Virus record (IMG/VR): IMGVR_UViG_3300046170_000446
Span: 41,118-105,117 of that record
Length of the DNA stretch: 64,000 nt
Source of the DNA: a virus
Direction: 5' to 3' (one strand)
Position numbers and translations under genes: made by a program. This document shows positions 15,546 through 24,863 of the stretch, one piece after another (the stretch's first letter is position 1; every line of letters begins with the position of its first letter). Below the pieces are notes generated by a model. It had not been told where the DNA came from and searched no databases. It worked only from the letters and a program-made list of their open reading frames with translations.

Positions 15546-16198
15546 TACACATCGCCTTCATCATTAGACCAAAGGAAGAAACGATCCTCTTCTCTGTGGA
15601 TCAGACCGCTCTTGACTGTTTGACCTGCTCTCTTACCGCGAGAGAAGGTGTGTTCTCTACAGAACATTTTTTTCTCGACCTCACTGAGATCGTCTGCTGT
15701 TAATACACTATCTAGATGTAAAAAGAACCGCCCCGCTGAACGAGCGACCAAGTAGGCATCTGCTTCATTGTGGTTCCAGCGAGCTTTTGTGTTGGTATCT
15801 TTCTTCGCTGTATCCACCATATCAGCCTTCAACATCTTCCATCCTTTCGGTCTACCCAAGGACTCTCTCGCTAGAGCTTTGACTTGCGGGGGGGTGAAGA
15901 AAACAACATCGGCCTTAGACTCATACAGTGCCTCACACGAATAGAGAAAGAGCCCATACATACCCTCAGACCACAGGGCGTTAAAGATCGGGTACTCGAT
16001 ACCAACCCGATCAACATTGTGCTCTGTAATCAGCGAAATGAGGCGTTGTCGCATCTCCATATAACGCGTAACGAAGAGTTGCTTCTTCTTTGTTTGCCAC
16101 CTCCCTCTAGCGACACACCTACCAGCTTCCTTAGCTTCCGTATCGTGTACCGCCCAACCGAAGTTGGTTAAGGAGGGGTCTAATCCTAACACTCTCAT
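15545..16198 (-). CDS. ruvC: RuvC-like Holliday junction resolvase
   Basis: RNase-H-fold resolvase. The first strand carries the catalytic Asp in VLGLDPSLTNFGWA, then the Glu in GIEYP, and the C-terminal HNEADAYLVA with the last acidic residues. I use ATG 16198 (AGAAAGG upstream), which starts right at MRVLGLDPS; an in-frame ATG further up has no site. The 217 residues exceed E. coli RuvC (173); the extra C-terminal basic part (FSRGKRAGQTVKSG) may bind DNA. It is coupled to recA. Confidence 0.9.
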   Translation of the reverse strand: MRVLGLDPSLTNFGWAVHDTEAKEAGRCVARGRWQTKKKQLFVTRYMEMRQRLISLITEHNVDRVGIEYPIFNALWSEGMYGLFLYSCEALYESKADVVFFTPPQVKALARESLGRPKGWKMLKADMVDTAKKDTNTKARWNHNEADAYLVARSAGRFFLHLDSVLTADDLSEVEKKMFCREHTFSRGKRAGQTVKSGLIHREEDRFFLWSNDEGDV

Positions 16199-16217
16199 AA
16201 AAACCTTTCTTACATAC

Positions 16218-16262
16218 GAAGAAGGGGGATGAGCCCATCGTGAGCCCACCCCCCTTTTAATC
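16218..16262 (-). terminator. probable terminator after the SSB-like gene
   Basis: AAGGGGGG and CCCCCTT form a stem enclosing a second pairing of GGGCTCA with its repeat. It lies between the SSB-like gene stop and ruvC. The T-tract is better on the plus-strand side (CCCCCCTTTT), so it could also act there. Confidence 0.55.
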
Positions 16263-16298
16263 TAAAACCTTAGTGCCTGCTCTTAATCTTAAAGACTA

Positions 16299-17018
16299 TC
16301 AGTCATCGTCTAAGATGTCTCCGAGCATATCATCAATCTCGCCTGAAGAAGCGCCGACGCTACCAGTAGGATTAGCGACCTCAAGACCGAGCTTCTCCTT
16401 GAACTGATCAAGCGTATAGTCATTAGCGAGAGTGTTGTTGATGTTCTCAACGACGTTCTGAGCCTTCGTGATCACGTCCTTAGCGATTGAGCTGTCCTTG
16501 CTCAAGAGCGTAGCGAAAAGATTATCGCGAGTGATCGAAAAGTCCATCTTCTGAAACTGCGTGTCGGTACAAGCGATGGTGAGATCATGCTCAGAGAGAG
16601 GCCACTCTTGGTGCTTGCGAAGGATTGACTTTACCTTGTCCTCGGAGAAGACCCAAGGCATGACCTTGTACTCACCGTTAGCGAGCGCAGTCTTGTCAGG
16701 GCGACCGTCCTTGAGAGGCCAAGAGACGATCACAGTGCCGATTGCGAGACGAGCCTTCTTCACCTTAGGATCAACTTGCTGTGCAACACGGAGAAACTCA
16801 GGCCCCTTGTCGAGCACATAACCAGCGCCCTGCACATACATACGGTGGCAAGAAGCGAACTGAGGAGAATTCTCCATGAGAGGAGTACCGTCTTCGATGC
16901 CCTTCCACCAAAGGAAAGAAACGCGGTACTCCTTGCCCTCCTCGCCTTTAAAGCGATCTGACTTGTAAGAGCTAGGCACTGAGCCTGGGTTGTCGAGTGT
17001 GAATGTCGAGAATGACAT
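16299..17018 (-). CDS. ssb: single-stranded DNA-binding protein (phage type)
   Basis: The 239-residue protein ends with the acidic tail EIDDMLGDILDDD, the hallmark through which SSBs recruit partners, after a Gly/Ser linker (PTGSVGASSGE). The N-terminal 190 residues are compatible with a beta-rich DNA-binding core containing aromatic residues (RVSFLWWKG, YRVSFL, MYVQGAGYVLD). Position between coiled-coil and ruvC-recA genes, and codon bias toward high expression, support the call. I do not see classic OB-fold SSB motifs, so this is a phage-specific family. The start has GGAGG, itself within an imperfect hairpin. Confidence 0.7.
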   Translation of the reverse strand: MSFSTFTLDNPGSVPSSYKSDRFKGEEGKEYRVSFLWWKGIEDGTPLMENSPQFASCHRMYVQGAGYVLDKGPEFLRVAQQVDPKVKKARLAIGTVIVSWPLKDGRPDKTALANGEYKVMPWVFSEDKVKSILRKHQEWPLSEHDLTIACTDTQFQKMDFSITRDNLFATLLSKDSSIAKDVITKAQNVVENINNTLANDYTLDQFKEKLGLEVANPTGSVGASSGEIDDMLGDILDDD

Positions 17019-17144
17019 AATGTAAACCTCCGAAAGGGGGGTGTGTGGTTAATGAGTGGGTTTTTAGGCTTGGGTCGAAAGTGACAAAAGAAAGAAACTA
17101 GCCTCCCACGTCTCATATACACTTTGACGTGAGAATGTTGACCA

Positions 17145-17903
17145 TTAAAAATCAAAATCTTCTAAAATGTCGTCCAAGTCGAAGTTTGAGAAGTTGTTAG
17201 AGTTAGGGAGCACCTCAGCCTTTTGAGGCTCGCTACCACAAAAGGCTTCTGCGCTATCGTCTTTGTTTGGAGCCTCTTCTATCATGTCAGAGGTCATCAA
17301 ATGAGGCTCAGTAAAGATAGGGAGAGGGATCTCTGCCCTCCCCTCCTGCGACGGGCTTTTCTTCACAAAGCCACTAACGATAGCTTGGTTCTTGCCTGGG
17401 ATCAGCTCTACAGCTTGAGCTTCAAGATTACCCCACTTAGTGCCGAGGTTAATCTCTTCCTGTATGAGCTTAATCTGATCTCTCAAGCGCCCTTGTATGT
17501 CCTTAAGGTCAGAACGCTTAGCTTTGATGACCGTCAAACAAGCCTCCACCTCTTCGATAAAGAGGGTAAGATCATTAATCTTACGGTGCTCTACCTCTAG
17601 CTTCATCGTAGCGATAGCTTCACGGTCTTTAAGGTTACGACCAGCTCTGACCTCAGGGTCATTGGCGAGTAAGTGCTTCATCTGAAGGCTAAAGTCAGCC
17701 TCAGCTAGTCTGCTCTCTCGCTTCACTCTTGAGAGCTCTTGAGACAAGTCTAAGAAAATAGACTCGCATTTTGAAAGCTGAGCCCTACTCTCAGCAACCT
17801 TACCGTTAAGGCGCTTCGGGCCGTATTGAATAGGGTCAGGGTCTAACGGCACGTCCATGACGCGGAGCGCGTCGTAGATGCCGTCAAAGTCAATCGTTGT
17901 CAT
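17145..17903 (-). CDS. coiled-coil recombination accessory protein with SSB-like tail
   Basis: The 252-residue protein has a long helical/coiled-coil region (about residues 35-150) and ends in NFDLDDILEDFDF, similar to the acidic tail of the adjacent SSB-like protein. A recombination mediator (a UvsY-like role) or an SSB/RecA partner is suggested by context; no homology claim is made. It overlaps the upstream gene by 4 nt (ATGA). Confidence 0.6.
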   Translation of the reverse strand: MTTIDFDGIYDALRVMDVPLDPDPIQYGPKRLNGKVAESRAQLSKCESIFLDLSQELSRVKRESRLAEADFSLQMKHLLANDPEVRAGRNLKDREAIATMKLEVEHRKINDLTLFIEEVEACLTVIKAKRSDLKDIQGRLRDQIKLIQEEINLGTKWGNLEAQAVELIPGKNQAIVSGFVKKSPSQEGRAEIPLPIFTEPHLMTSDMIEEAPNKDDSAEAFCGSEPQKAEVLPNSNNFSNFDLDDILEDFDF

Positions 17904-18286
17904 TTTTTCAATGCCTCCAAAATAAGTTGGTCGTAGTTAGCTTTAATCTGTCGGACTGCTTGCTGGTAGTGCTCAGAAGAAATCGAACCACCCGATACCG
18001 CGTGCTCATAAGCGGCGAGGTCTGCCTCCCTAGCGACAATCTTAGAAGCGATAACAGCCTCTTTCATGGTCATCGCGTTTAAGGACTGTGCCTCATCTAT
18101 GTCACCGACATTCTCAAGATCATGCGTACCGTCATCTTGAATGGTGTCCCAAGACGCAGAAAAGCCAACGTAGCTGTCGCCCCCTCGACCTTTGACGGAT
18201 CGGGTGCAGACCACCTTGGTAATACGGATCTTCTTTTTAATATCACGCAGTCTTGCGCGGATCGCTTGAAGCTCTTTGTCTTCCAT
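17900..18286 (-). CDS. small helical protein of the recombination operon
   Basis: ATG 18286 (MEDKELQAIRARLRDI) has a perfect AAAGGAGG and is preferred over a start 33 nt upstream. The 128 residues comprise a basic helix (KKKIRITK), a short beta part (GGDSYVGFSASWDTIQ) and a helical C-terminus. It is coupled to the coiled-coil gene. Function unknown. Confidence 0.65.
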   Translation of the reverse strand: MEDKELQAIRARLRDIKKKIRITKVVCTRSVKGRGGDSYVGFSASWDTIQDDGTHDLENVGDIDEAQSLNAMTMKEAVIASKIVAREADLAAYEHAVSGGSISSEHYQQAVRQIKANYDQLILEALKK

Positions 18287-18350
18287 CTTGCCCTCCTTTG
18301 TGGCGGTTGAAAGGTTCAAGAGCTATACACTTTTAAGTCTCCTCAGAGTC

Positions 18351-20975
18351 CTATTTTTTCCACCAAGCCTTCTCTCCCTCTATCTCTTCCAAGGGCAGAG
18401 CCTCGTAAACATCATCAGGTAAGCTGTCGATACCTTGTAAAGAAAACCACTCACCCTTAAGGCGATGAGAGCCTAGTTTAATGTGCAAATCAGACTCCCT
18501 CCAACCCCAACCCTCGTAAGAAGCGATCAGCTTAATCTCTTCACTGTTACCTGTTTGAAGCTGGGCTACCCTCGCTTTAGGGTCTTTAGCTCTACCTATC
18601 TTCAAGTGTCCGTTACCTGATGATTGCATAATGTAAAGGTAATCCCCATTACGCTCTTTCTGAGAGCTCTGAGCCTCAGCCCATAAGAGGCGAGATTTAA
18701 TGCGAGCACTTAAGTGTGTATTCCTGTGTTCATCTTGAGAGTTAAGCACAGCCTTTTGGATCGCCCCCTCATTAGAGAGTAAGATTACTTTCTTCTTAGC
18801 TCTCGTCACCGCTGTATACAGAAGATTTCTCTGTAACTGGTTATGGAAAGCACTAATCATAGGGATTACAACAACATCGTATTCCTGACCTTGGCTCTTA
18901 TGGATTGTCATCGCATACGCAAGGCGCAAGAGGCTCGACGCTTCTGAAAACTTAATCCGCACATACCGAGCAGGGGTATCGTGGAGCTTAATCTCTATCT
19001 CAGAGCTTTTCGTGTCGATCTGATTAACCTTACCCACATCGCCATTGTAAACACCGAGCTTGTAGTTATTCTTGACCACCATCACACGGTCTTGCTCTCG
19101 GAGCGTATCGTTACCAATGCGCCACTCTCTGAGCCCTGCATTTGCAGGATTAATGCGCTCTCTAATCGAGCTATTCAAACTCGTCACTCCTGCGTCTCCT
19201 TTATGTCTAGGAGAGAGCACTTGGAAGTTGACGCGATCTCGGTAGAGCTTCGTAGCAATCTCGACAATCTTCCCTTGAGCATCCTTACCTGTATGGCACT
19301 CGTCTAATATGAAGTCAGAGTAGTTTGAGTAGTCAGGCATCAATCCTTTATGGATAGCGTGAGACGCATACACAATATCTGAGGTGTTCTCTTGCCTGAA
19401 AATCTCCTCTAAAGACACAACAGGGAACACTCCACAAGAAATAACCTCCTTGAGCACATTACCCGCCCCTACTGAAGGAAGCTGATTAACGTCGCCCACG
19501 AATACGAGCCTACACCCAGGCTTGGTGCTGTGTGTGATCCGATACAGCAAGTGTTGATCAAGCATCGAAGACTCATCAATCACTACCACATCAGCAGGAT
19601 GAGGATCTGTAGGCGTATAGCCCCACTCCTCTTTAGACCCGTCTGTGTTTAAGCCTCCATCGGTATCGCCTGTAATCCCTGCGTAAGAGCTTTCGCGCTC
19701 TCCCCCTGTATTAAGATTTTTGGCGCTAAAAGCTCTGTGTACTGTAGAGGCTGAGCAACCGCACACACTCGCGACCCTCTTAGCCGCAATCCCTGTAGGC
19801 GCTATGAGGAGCACTTGCTGACCCGCATCTCTCAATAAGCTCACAAGCATCTTTAAGGATGTAGTCTTACCTGTGCCAGGTAACCCTGTGATTACGGACA
19901 CTGGAGCTAACACAGCGTTTCTTACGCCTTCGAGTTGCTTATCTGTTAATGTTAAGGAAGCCTTGTAGCGGTCTAAATACATATCAAGAGCTAACTCAAG
20001 GTCGCCCCAAACCTCTTGGTTTTGGGGGTTGAGGCTTCTCGCAATCTCTAATCTTGACGTGTCGCTGAGCTTTGCGTCTGTTAATCTCCTCACCAGCGTC
20101 TGAGAGGCAGAGTTTTCGATCTTGTAGTTCCACAGATCGTAAATACTCACTTGACTGCCGATACGGTCTATGACGAGGCGCTTTTCTTTATGAAGCTCTT
20201 TAAGCAAAGCACCAATCTCTCCATCTGTGACGCTCGACCCGCAGAAACTACGTACTTGTTGAGCGAGGTACGCGCTACCAATGTAAAGATGTCCGAAGCC
20301 TCCCCCCTCACGCACAACATAATGGATTGAACCTCTTATCCTGTTAGGATTGCCGTTTAGTTTGACACCGTATTTCTGAGCTATGGTGTCACACTGTTCA
20401 AACTTGACCCCGCGCACCTTAAGCAAAGACCAAGGGTTAGCTTTAATCTTACTAGCGCAATCATCTCCAAAAGTGCGCCAAATAGTCCTAATCTTTTCAG
20501 AAGAGAGCCCTAAGCCGTTGAGGAAGTCGAGCGTTTGAAAGAAGTTTTTAACAAACAGCCACTTTACATTAACGTGTTGCGCTGACACCTCAGTGAGCCC
20601 ACACTGAGTCTGCAAGAAATCAACATCGCCTAACGACTTTAGGAAGTCTTCATCAGAGAGTGTCTTACGTAACTGTGCGAGAGTCCAAGCACCTACGCCA
20701 TACGAGACGAGCGCCTTTTCAGCGGTGTCTGCTGTCCACTCGCCCTTTACGCAAGGCGCGTTTTTGATGGTAAACTGCCGACCCCACTTAGGGTCTGTTT
20801 TCCAAAAGCCCTCAAAGCCAAACCATGTGCCGACTTGAACGTCAATACCTGGAACATTCCCTTTAACATCGACAAGTTGCCCTGTGTTGTCGAGCTTCAT
20901 TTTTAGGATATAAAAGTTTTGAGCGGGATTTTTAAACTTTACCGAGTGGACAGTACCACTTTCATATGCCTTCAT
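18351..20975 (-). CDS. recD2: RecD2-like 5'-3' helicase fused to a T5orf172/GIY-YIG-type domain
   Basis: Superfamily 1B helicase of 874 residues. An N-terminal OB-like and helix-hairpin-helix region (1-340) precedes Walker A GLPGTGKTT (about 363), a Walker B VVIDESSML (about 467), VFVGDVNQLPSVGAG, and the motif V/VI region MTIHKSQGQEYDVVVIP...LLYTAVTRAKK. After the helicase, residues about 775-850 form a separate domain: YLYIMQSS...LKIGRAKDPKARVAQLQTG...ESDLHIKL...GEWFSL. This is the pattern of T5orf172/MUG113 domains of the GIY-YIG nuclease superfamily. ATG 20975 has AGGAG 8 nt upstream; an upstream TTG is not needed. Translation may be controlled by the inverted repeat around the start. Confidence 0.9.
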   Translation of the reverse strand: MKAYESGTVHSVKFKNPAQNFYILKMKLDNTGQLVDVKGNVPGIDVQVGTWFGFEGFWKTDPKWGRQFTIKNAPCVKGEWTADTAEKALVSYGVGAWTLAQLRKTLSDEDFLKSLGDVDFLQTQCGLTEVSAQHVNVKWLFVKNFFQTLDFLNGLGLSSEKIRTIWRTFGDDCASKIKANPWSLLKVRGVKFEQCDTIAQKYGVKLNGNPNRIRGSIHYVVREGGGFGHLYIGSAYLAQQVRSFCGSSVTDGEIGALLKELHKEKRLVIDRIGSQVSIYDLWNYKIENSASQTLVRRLTDAKLSDTSRLEIARSLNPQNQEVWGDLELALDMYLDRYKASLTLTDKQLEGVRNAVLAPVSVITGLPGTGKTTSLKMLVSLLRDAGQQVLLIAPTGIAAKRVASVCGCSASTVHRAFSAKNLNTGGERESSYAGITGDTDGGLNTDGSKEEWGYTPTDPHPADVVVIDESSMLDQHLLYRITHSTKPGCRLVFVGDVNQLPSVGAGNVLKEVISCGVFPVVSLEEIFRQENTSDIVYASHAIHKGLMPDYSNYSDFILDECHTGKDAQGKIVEIATKLYRDRVNFQVLSPRHKGDAGVTSLNSSIRERINPANAGLREWRIGNDTLREQDRVMVVKNNYKLGVYNGDVGKVNQIDTKSSEIEIKLHDTPARYVRIKFSEASSLLRLAYAMTIHKSQGQEYDVVVIPMISAFHNQLQRNLLYTAVTRAKKKVILLSNEGAIQKAVLNSQDEHRNTHLSARIKSRLLWAEAQSSQKERNGDYLYIMQSSGNGHLKIGRAKDPKARVAQLQTGNSEEIKLIASYEGWGWRESDLHIKLGSHRLKGEWFSLQGIDSLPDDVYEALPLEEIEGEKAWWKK

Positions 20976-21012
20976 TGTCTGTACTCCTGATTGAGTTATG
21001 AGTACAGACAAT
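20974..21012 (-). promoter_or_regulatory. perfect 13-bp inverted repeat enclosing the recD2 ribosome-binding site
   Basis: ATTGTCTGTACTC and GAGTACAGACAAT are perfectly complementary around a 13-nt loop. On the mRNA the 3' arm holds the GAG of the AGGAG site and the first two bases of the ATG, so folding would block initiation. Confidence 0.7.
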
Positions 21013-21040
21013 ACCCTATTTATGGCTGAAAGTAGCCTCC

Positions 21041-22018
21041 TTATTTAGCCATACTCCAGTCAAACTCGCCCGTCATACCGCTTGCATTGTAATCAGTTAC
21101 CGTACCCTCAAAGAAATTCTTGAAGCTGTCCCCTGCGATTACCCAATCGAGCCAAGGAAGAGGGTTAGTCTTTTGTTTAAAGATAGGCTTAAGTCCTAGC
21201 TGTAATAATCTGCGGTCTGCCAAATATCGAACATACGTCTTAACATCAGAAATCGAAAGCTCGTTTACGGTTTCTTCTTCTCCGTAAATCAGCTCAACCA
21301 GCGCGTCCTCAAGCTCTACCGCCTTCTCAAAGTTACGGTAAACGTAAGCCTTAAGATTATCGTTAACCACATGAGGGTTCTCAAGGCAGTATTCGTGGAA
21401 GAGCTTAGTCATCCCCTCAACGTGCATCGACTCGTCGCGGATCGACCACTCCACTACCTCGCACATTCCCCTCATCTTACCAAATCTTTGGTAGTTAAGT
21501 AACATTACAAAAGCACTAAACAGGCTCATGCCTTCATTACAGACGGTGCGGGCAAGATGATAAGCAAGCTCTTCATCCCTGTTCTCAACCTGATCAGGCG
21601 GATTAAGCATAAAATCAATCTTATCCCTCATCTCATCAAAAGAAAGAAATTTAGTATACTCGCTCTCATGTAAGCCAAGCGTATCATTGAGGAGCGCATA
21701 AGCGCGTTGGTGCGTGCCTTCGCGATTAGCGAAGCTCAAGAGCATATTCCTGATCTCGTTGTTTTTGAACGCAGGGATAAACAGAGAGCAGTAGTTGCCC
21801 CCCACCGCTACGTCAGATTGAGTGAACACCCTTAAGATTTGAGTAATATAACTCTTCTCAGAGTCGCTAATCCTACCGCCTTTCCATTGAGACAAGTCTT
21901 CTTGTAATCGGACTTCCCATGTCCCCCAATGGATTTTCTCATGTTCCTCAGCGATCTGCATCGCCCACGGAGCAGAGAAAGGTTTATAGGTGGTACTGTA
22001 TTCGGTCAACCTTGGCAT
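21041..22018 (-). CDS. nrdB: class I ribonucleotide reductase small subunit
   Basis: Provides the radical cofactor for dNTP synthesis. Metal ligands are visible in the four-helix bundle: Glu and His of REGTHQRAY with the radical Tyr four residues after the His, the Glu in NEGMSLFSAF, and Glu/His in SIRDESMHVEG. The 325 residues match the family. ATG 22018 has GAGGAG 8 nt upstream and lies inside the end of nrdA, so the two are coupled. The C-terminal tail (GEFDWSMAK) would contact NrdA. Confidence 0.94.
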   Translation of the reverse strand: MPRLTEYSTTYKPFSAPWAMQIAEEHEKIHWGTWEVRLQEDLSQWKGGRISDSEKSYITQILRVFTQSDVAVGGNYCSLFIPAFKNNEIRNMLLSFANREGTHQRAYALLNDTLGLHESEYTKFLSFDEMRDKIDFMLNPPDQVENRDEELAYHLARTVCNEGMSLFSAFVMLLNYQRFGKMRGMCEVVEWSIRDESMHVEGMTKLFHEYCLENPHVVNDNLKAYVYRNFEKAVELEDALVELIYGEEETVNELSISDVKTYVRYLADRRLLQLGLKPIFKQKTNPLPWLDWVIAGDSFKNFFEGTVTDYNASGMTGEFDWSMAK

Positions 22019-23718
22019 GAGAGGCACTCCTCAATCTTATAATCACTCAATTTCTTACGCTCAACCCTTTGGCTGACTTTATCCGCTGTCACTCCTGCGT
22101 CGGTGCGCAAATAGTAAAGAGCCTTAAGCCCTTTCTTATATGCGCTGAGGTGAACAGCGTTAACATAGTTTACGTCTACCCCCGCAGGGAAGAATAGGTT
22201 CACACTCTGACCTTGACAGATATACTCTTGTCTCGCAGAAGCGTGCTCAATGACCCACATTTGATCCAGCTCTGAAGCGGTCTTAAAGACCTCCTTCTCT
22301 TGATCAGTCAGACAATCGAGGTGTTGCACAGAGCCCTTATGGGCAATCACGCTCTTGATGATCCCATCCACATCTACGTCGCGAGCTTCCAAGAGTTTAA
22401 CGAGATATTTATTCGTATGAAGGAACGTCCCTGCCCTCGAACGATAAGTAAACGCATTAGAGCTGACGGGCTCAATGCTCGGTGAGGTGTCCAAGATGAT
22501 CGCTGAGTTTGCATTAGGGGCAACAGCTAACAAGTGGCTGTTCCTCATTCCTGTGCCGACACCATCCCGATACTCACCGCGCTCCTCAGCCAATCTACGA
22601 GAAGCCTTAACCGCTCTCTCCTTAATCAAAGAAAATACTTGATGATTAAGGCTCTGAGCAAACATACTCTCAAAAGCAATGCCTCTACGCTGTAAAAGAG
22701 CGTGGAAGCCCATAGCGCCTAACCCAAGACTGCGCTCGCGCTCGGCACTCTTAATAGCAAGCTCTAACGAAGCAGGAGCGTTCTCAATGAAATACTGAAG
22801 CACGTCGTCAAGAAACTCGATTAAGTCTTCCACGATGGTGGTGTTTTTCCACTCGTCATAATATTCGAGGTTCAGCGAGCTCAGACAACACACCGCAGAA
22901 CGGTCACCACTTGTAGGGAGCATAATCTCTGAGCAAAGATTAGAGCCTCTAATCTTAAGACCTCTCGCCTTCAACGCCCTTGGGAGTGCTCGATTGGCTG
23001 TGTCGATAAAACACAGATACGGCTCGCCTGTACGAAAGCGTATTTTTAAGATGCGCTCCCACAAAGCTCTAGCATCAAGAGTATCTCTGACTTCACCTGA
23101 GTGCGGGTCAATCAAATCCCAAGAGTCCCCTGCGAGCACCGCATCCATAAACTTGTCTGTAATGTTGATCGCGTTATGGATATTAAAACACTTACGGTTA
23201 GTGTCCCCGCCTGTAGGGACTCTAAGATTAAGAAACTCCATAATGTCAGGGTGGCTCACATCAAGGTAAGCCGCATAAGACCCCTTACGAGTCTTGCCTT
23301 GACGATAAGCCACCATGTCCGAGTCCACAGTTTTAATGAACGGGATAGGGCCAGGCGACTTATCCGACACAGCCCTAATGTCAGACCAGTGTCCTCCGAC
23401 TCCTCCGCCGAGAACACTCATCCACCTCAGCTCGTCAGAATGCGCAATGAGTCCCTCAACGCTGTCGCCCACATAAGTAAGAAAGCATGAGATAGGTAGA
23501 CCCCTGCCTCCTGCGTTAGAGAGGACAGGAGAGGAAAACATGAACCACCCTTTACGGACATATCCATAGAGCCGTTCCGCGAGGGCTTTGTTAGAGGTGT
23601 ATGCGTAAGAGGCTCGTTTGAAAGCCTCAAGGGGATCTATCTCCCCATTCTTCATGTAATATTCTCTCAGGAGGCTCTCTGCGTGATCCGAGAGCGCGAA
23701 ATCTTGGGTGTCCGTCAT
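22006..23718 (-). CDS. nrdA: class I ribonucleotide reductase large subunit without ATP cone
   Basis: Reduces ribonucleotides. Active-site residues are present: the first redox Cys in PISCFLTYVGDS, N-x-C-x-E in SNLCSEIML, the second redox Cys in CCLSSLNL, the radical-transfer Tyr pair near the C-terminus (LKALYYLRT) and the C-terminal shuttle CLSCQG. At 570 residues it lacks the N-terminal ATP-cone, so allosteric inhibition by dATP is probably lost, as in many phage enzymes. It is coupled to nrdB by overlap. Confidence 0.94.
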   Translation of the reverse strand: MTDTQDFALSDHAESLLREYYMKNGEIDPLEAFKRASYAYTSNKALAERLYGYVRKGWFMFSSPVLSNAGGRGLPISCFLTYVGDSVEGLIAHSDELRWMSVLGGGVGGHWSDIRAVSDKSPGPIPFIKTVDSDMVAYRQGKTRKGSYAAYLDVSHPDIMEFLNLRVPTGGDTNRKCFNIHNAINITDKFMDAVLAGDSWDLIDPHSGEVRDTLDARALWERILKIRFRTGEPYLCFIDTANRALPRALKARGLKIRGSNLCSEIMLPTSGDRSAVCCLSSLNLEYYDEWKNTTIVEDLIEFLDDVLQYFIENAPASLELAIKSAERERSLGLGAMGFHALLQRRGIAFESMFAQSLNHQVFSLIKERAVKASRRLAEERGEYRDGVGTGMRNSHLLAVAPNANSAIILDTSPSIEPVSSNAFTYRSRAGTFLHTNKYLVKLLEARDVDVDGIIKSVIAHKGSVQHLDCLTDQEKEVFKTASELDQMWVIEHASARQEYICQGQSVNLFFPAGVDVNYVNAVHLSAYKKGLKALYYLRTDAGVTADKVSQRVERKKLSDYKIEECLSCQG

Positions 23719-23897
23719 TCCTTAGTCTCCAATTTTAGATACGTTTAACTGCTCGACCGCCCACCCCTCGACCTGCTCATAAGATTAGAGGGAGAGGTTG
23801 AGCCCAAGTCGGTGCCGTAATACGGACTATAAGATGAAAAAAGGAAAATATGCGACAGCTTTCTTGAGTTGCTGAGGATATCTTTCTCTATTTCTTC

Positions 23898-24863
23898 TTA
23901 AGTATCAAAGACTTCTAAGATACCTCCGAGCAAGACAAAAAATGGTGAGCGCACACTTCTCATCGTAGCCTCTTGGGTACGAGACAAAACGCACACCAAT
24001 CTTAAGCAACCCTCGCGCCCCCACGCACGCGCAGGTGCGCACAGGGAGTTCTTCAGATAATACTCGTTAATACCAGTGTCTGAAGCGATCTGCTTGGTTG
24101 TGAGCCCGCGCTCTAAAAGGTCTGCCACCTGTAACCACTTTAAAAGAGTAGGCTGTAGGTACTGAGAGATCAGTGTGTAAGTATCTGCCTTATTCGTCTT
24201 GAGGTACTTCTCTACAGCCCTCAAGAGCACTTTCTTGTTCTTCGTGGCGAGCGCCTCACAGATGATGTTGCCCGATACCTCTGCGAGCGGAGCGATCACT
24301 TGCTTCAAGTCCTCAGCAGTGACCTCTTGATCTTTTGAGATCATCGCGACTTTTCTCAACTCAAAGTTGAGTATACCCAAGTCTGTACCCACCGCTTTAA
24401 CGAGCGCCTTGACTAGCTTTGAGCTGATCTTGATATTAAGAGACTTAGCGATATTAGTAGCCACCTTAACCGCGTGCTCTTCAGCCTTGTACCACTCAGG
24501 AGACTTAAACTCTCGTTTGTAATCTGAAGCCAGCTTACTCACCACCTCCGTAAACAAGCCTGTTGCTTTCCTCAGTTTACCTTCCTGCTCTAGCAAGACC
24601 ATAACATTAGGGTTCGCGTGCCGACCTATCTGATCCCTAATCATAGTCGGGTCTACCTTATCAGGCTTCTTTACCCATAAGAGCGTCTTCTCGGTAAAGA
24701 AAATACCGCCCATTAAAGTGGTTCGGATTGACTCATCAGAAGTCACACCGCCGACACAAGACTCGACGCGCCACCCTTCAGCTTCCTTCTCTTTCAGAAA
24801 GCCTCTAACAAACGCGTTCCTCAGCCACGTATCTCCACCCTCTACAAAGTAAACGAGACTCAT
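23898..24863 (-). CDS. clamp-loader delta subunit-like protein (HolA-like)
   Basis: The 321-residue protein follows the HolA plan: an N-terminal degenerate AAA+ region (VYFVEGGDTWLRNAFVRGFL; KTLLWVKKPDKVDP), a middle helical lid region (LVKALVKAVGTDLGILNFELRKVAMIS, close to the HolA consensus with a G-x-D-L-x-x-L-x-x-E-L helix) and a C-terminal collar domain. It would open the sliding clamp with the delta-prime-like protein encoded immediately upstream (4-nt overlap). Confidence 0.8.
   Translation of the reverse strand: MSLVYFVEGGDTWLRNAFVRGFLKEKEAEGWRVESCVGGVTSDESIRTTLMGGIFFTEKTLLWVKKPDKVDPTMIRDQIGRHANPNVMVLLEQEGKLRKATGLFTEVVSKLASDYKREFKSPEWYKAEEHAVKVATNIAKSLNIKISSKLVKALVKAVGTDLGILNFELRKVAMISKDQEVTAEDLKQVIAPLAEVSGNIICEALATKNKKVLLRAVEKYLKTNKADTYTLISQYLQPTLLKWLQVADLLERGLTTKQIASDTGINEYYLKNSLCAPARAWGREGCLRLVCVLSRTQEATMRSVRSPFFVLLGGILEVFDT

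Noticed and set aside
16218-16262. Plus-strand terminator of an unseen plus-strand gene
   Set aside because: No plus-strand gene lies upstream; the hairpin is better assigned to the SSB-like gene on the minus strand.
21041-23718. Intein or intron in the nrd genes
   Set aside because: Both subunits read without insertion and keep normal motif spacing; the large subunit is short only because it lacks the ATP cone.
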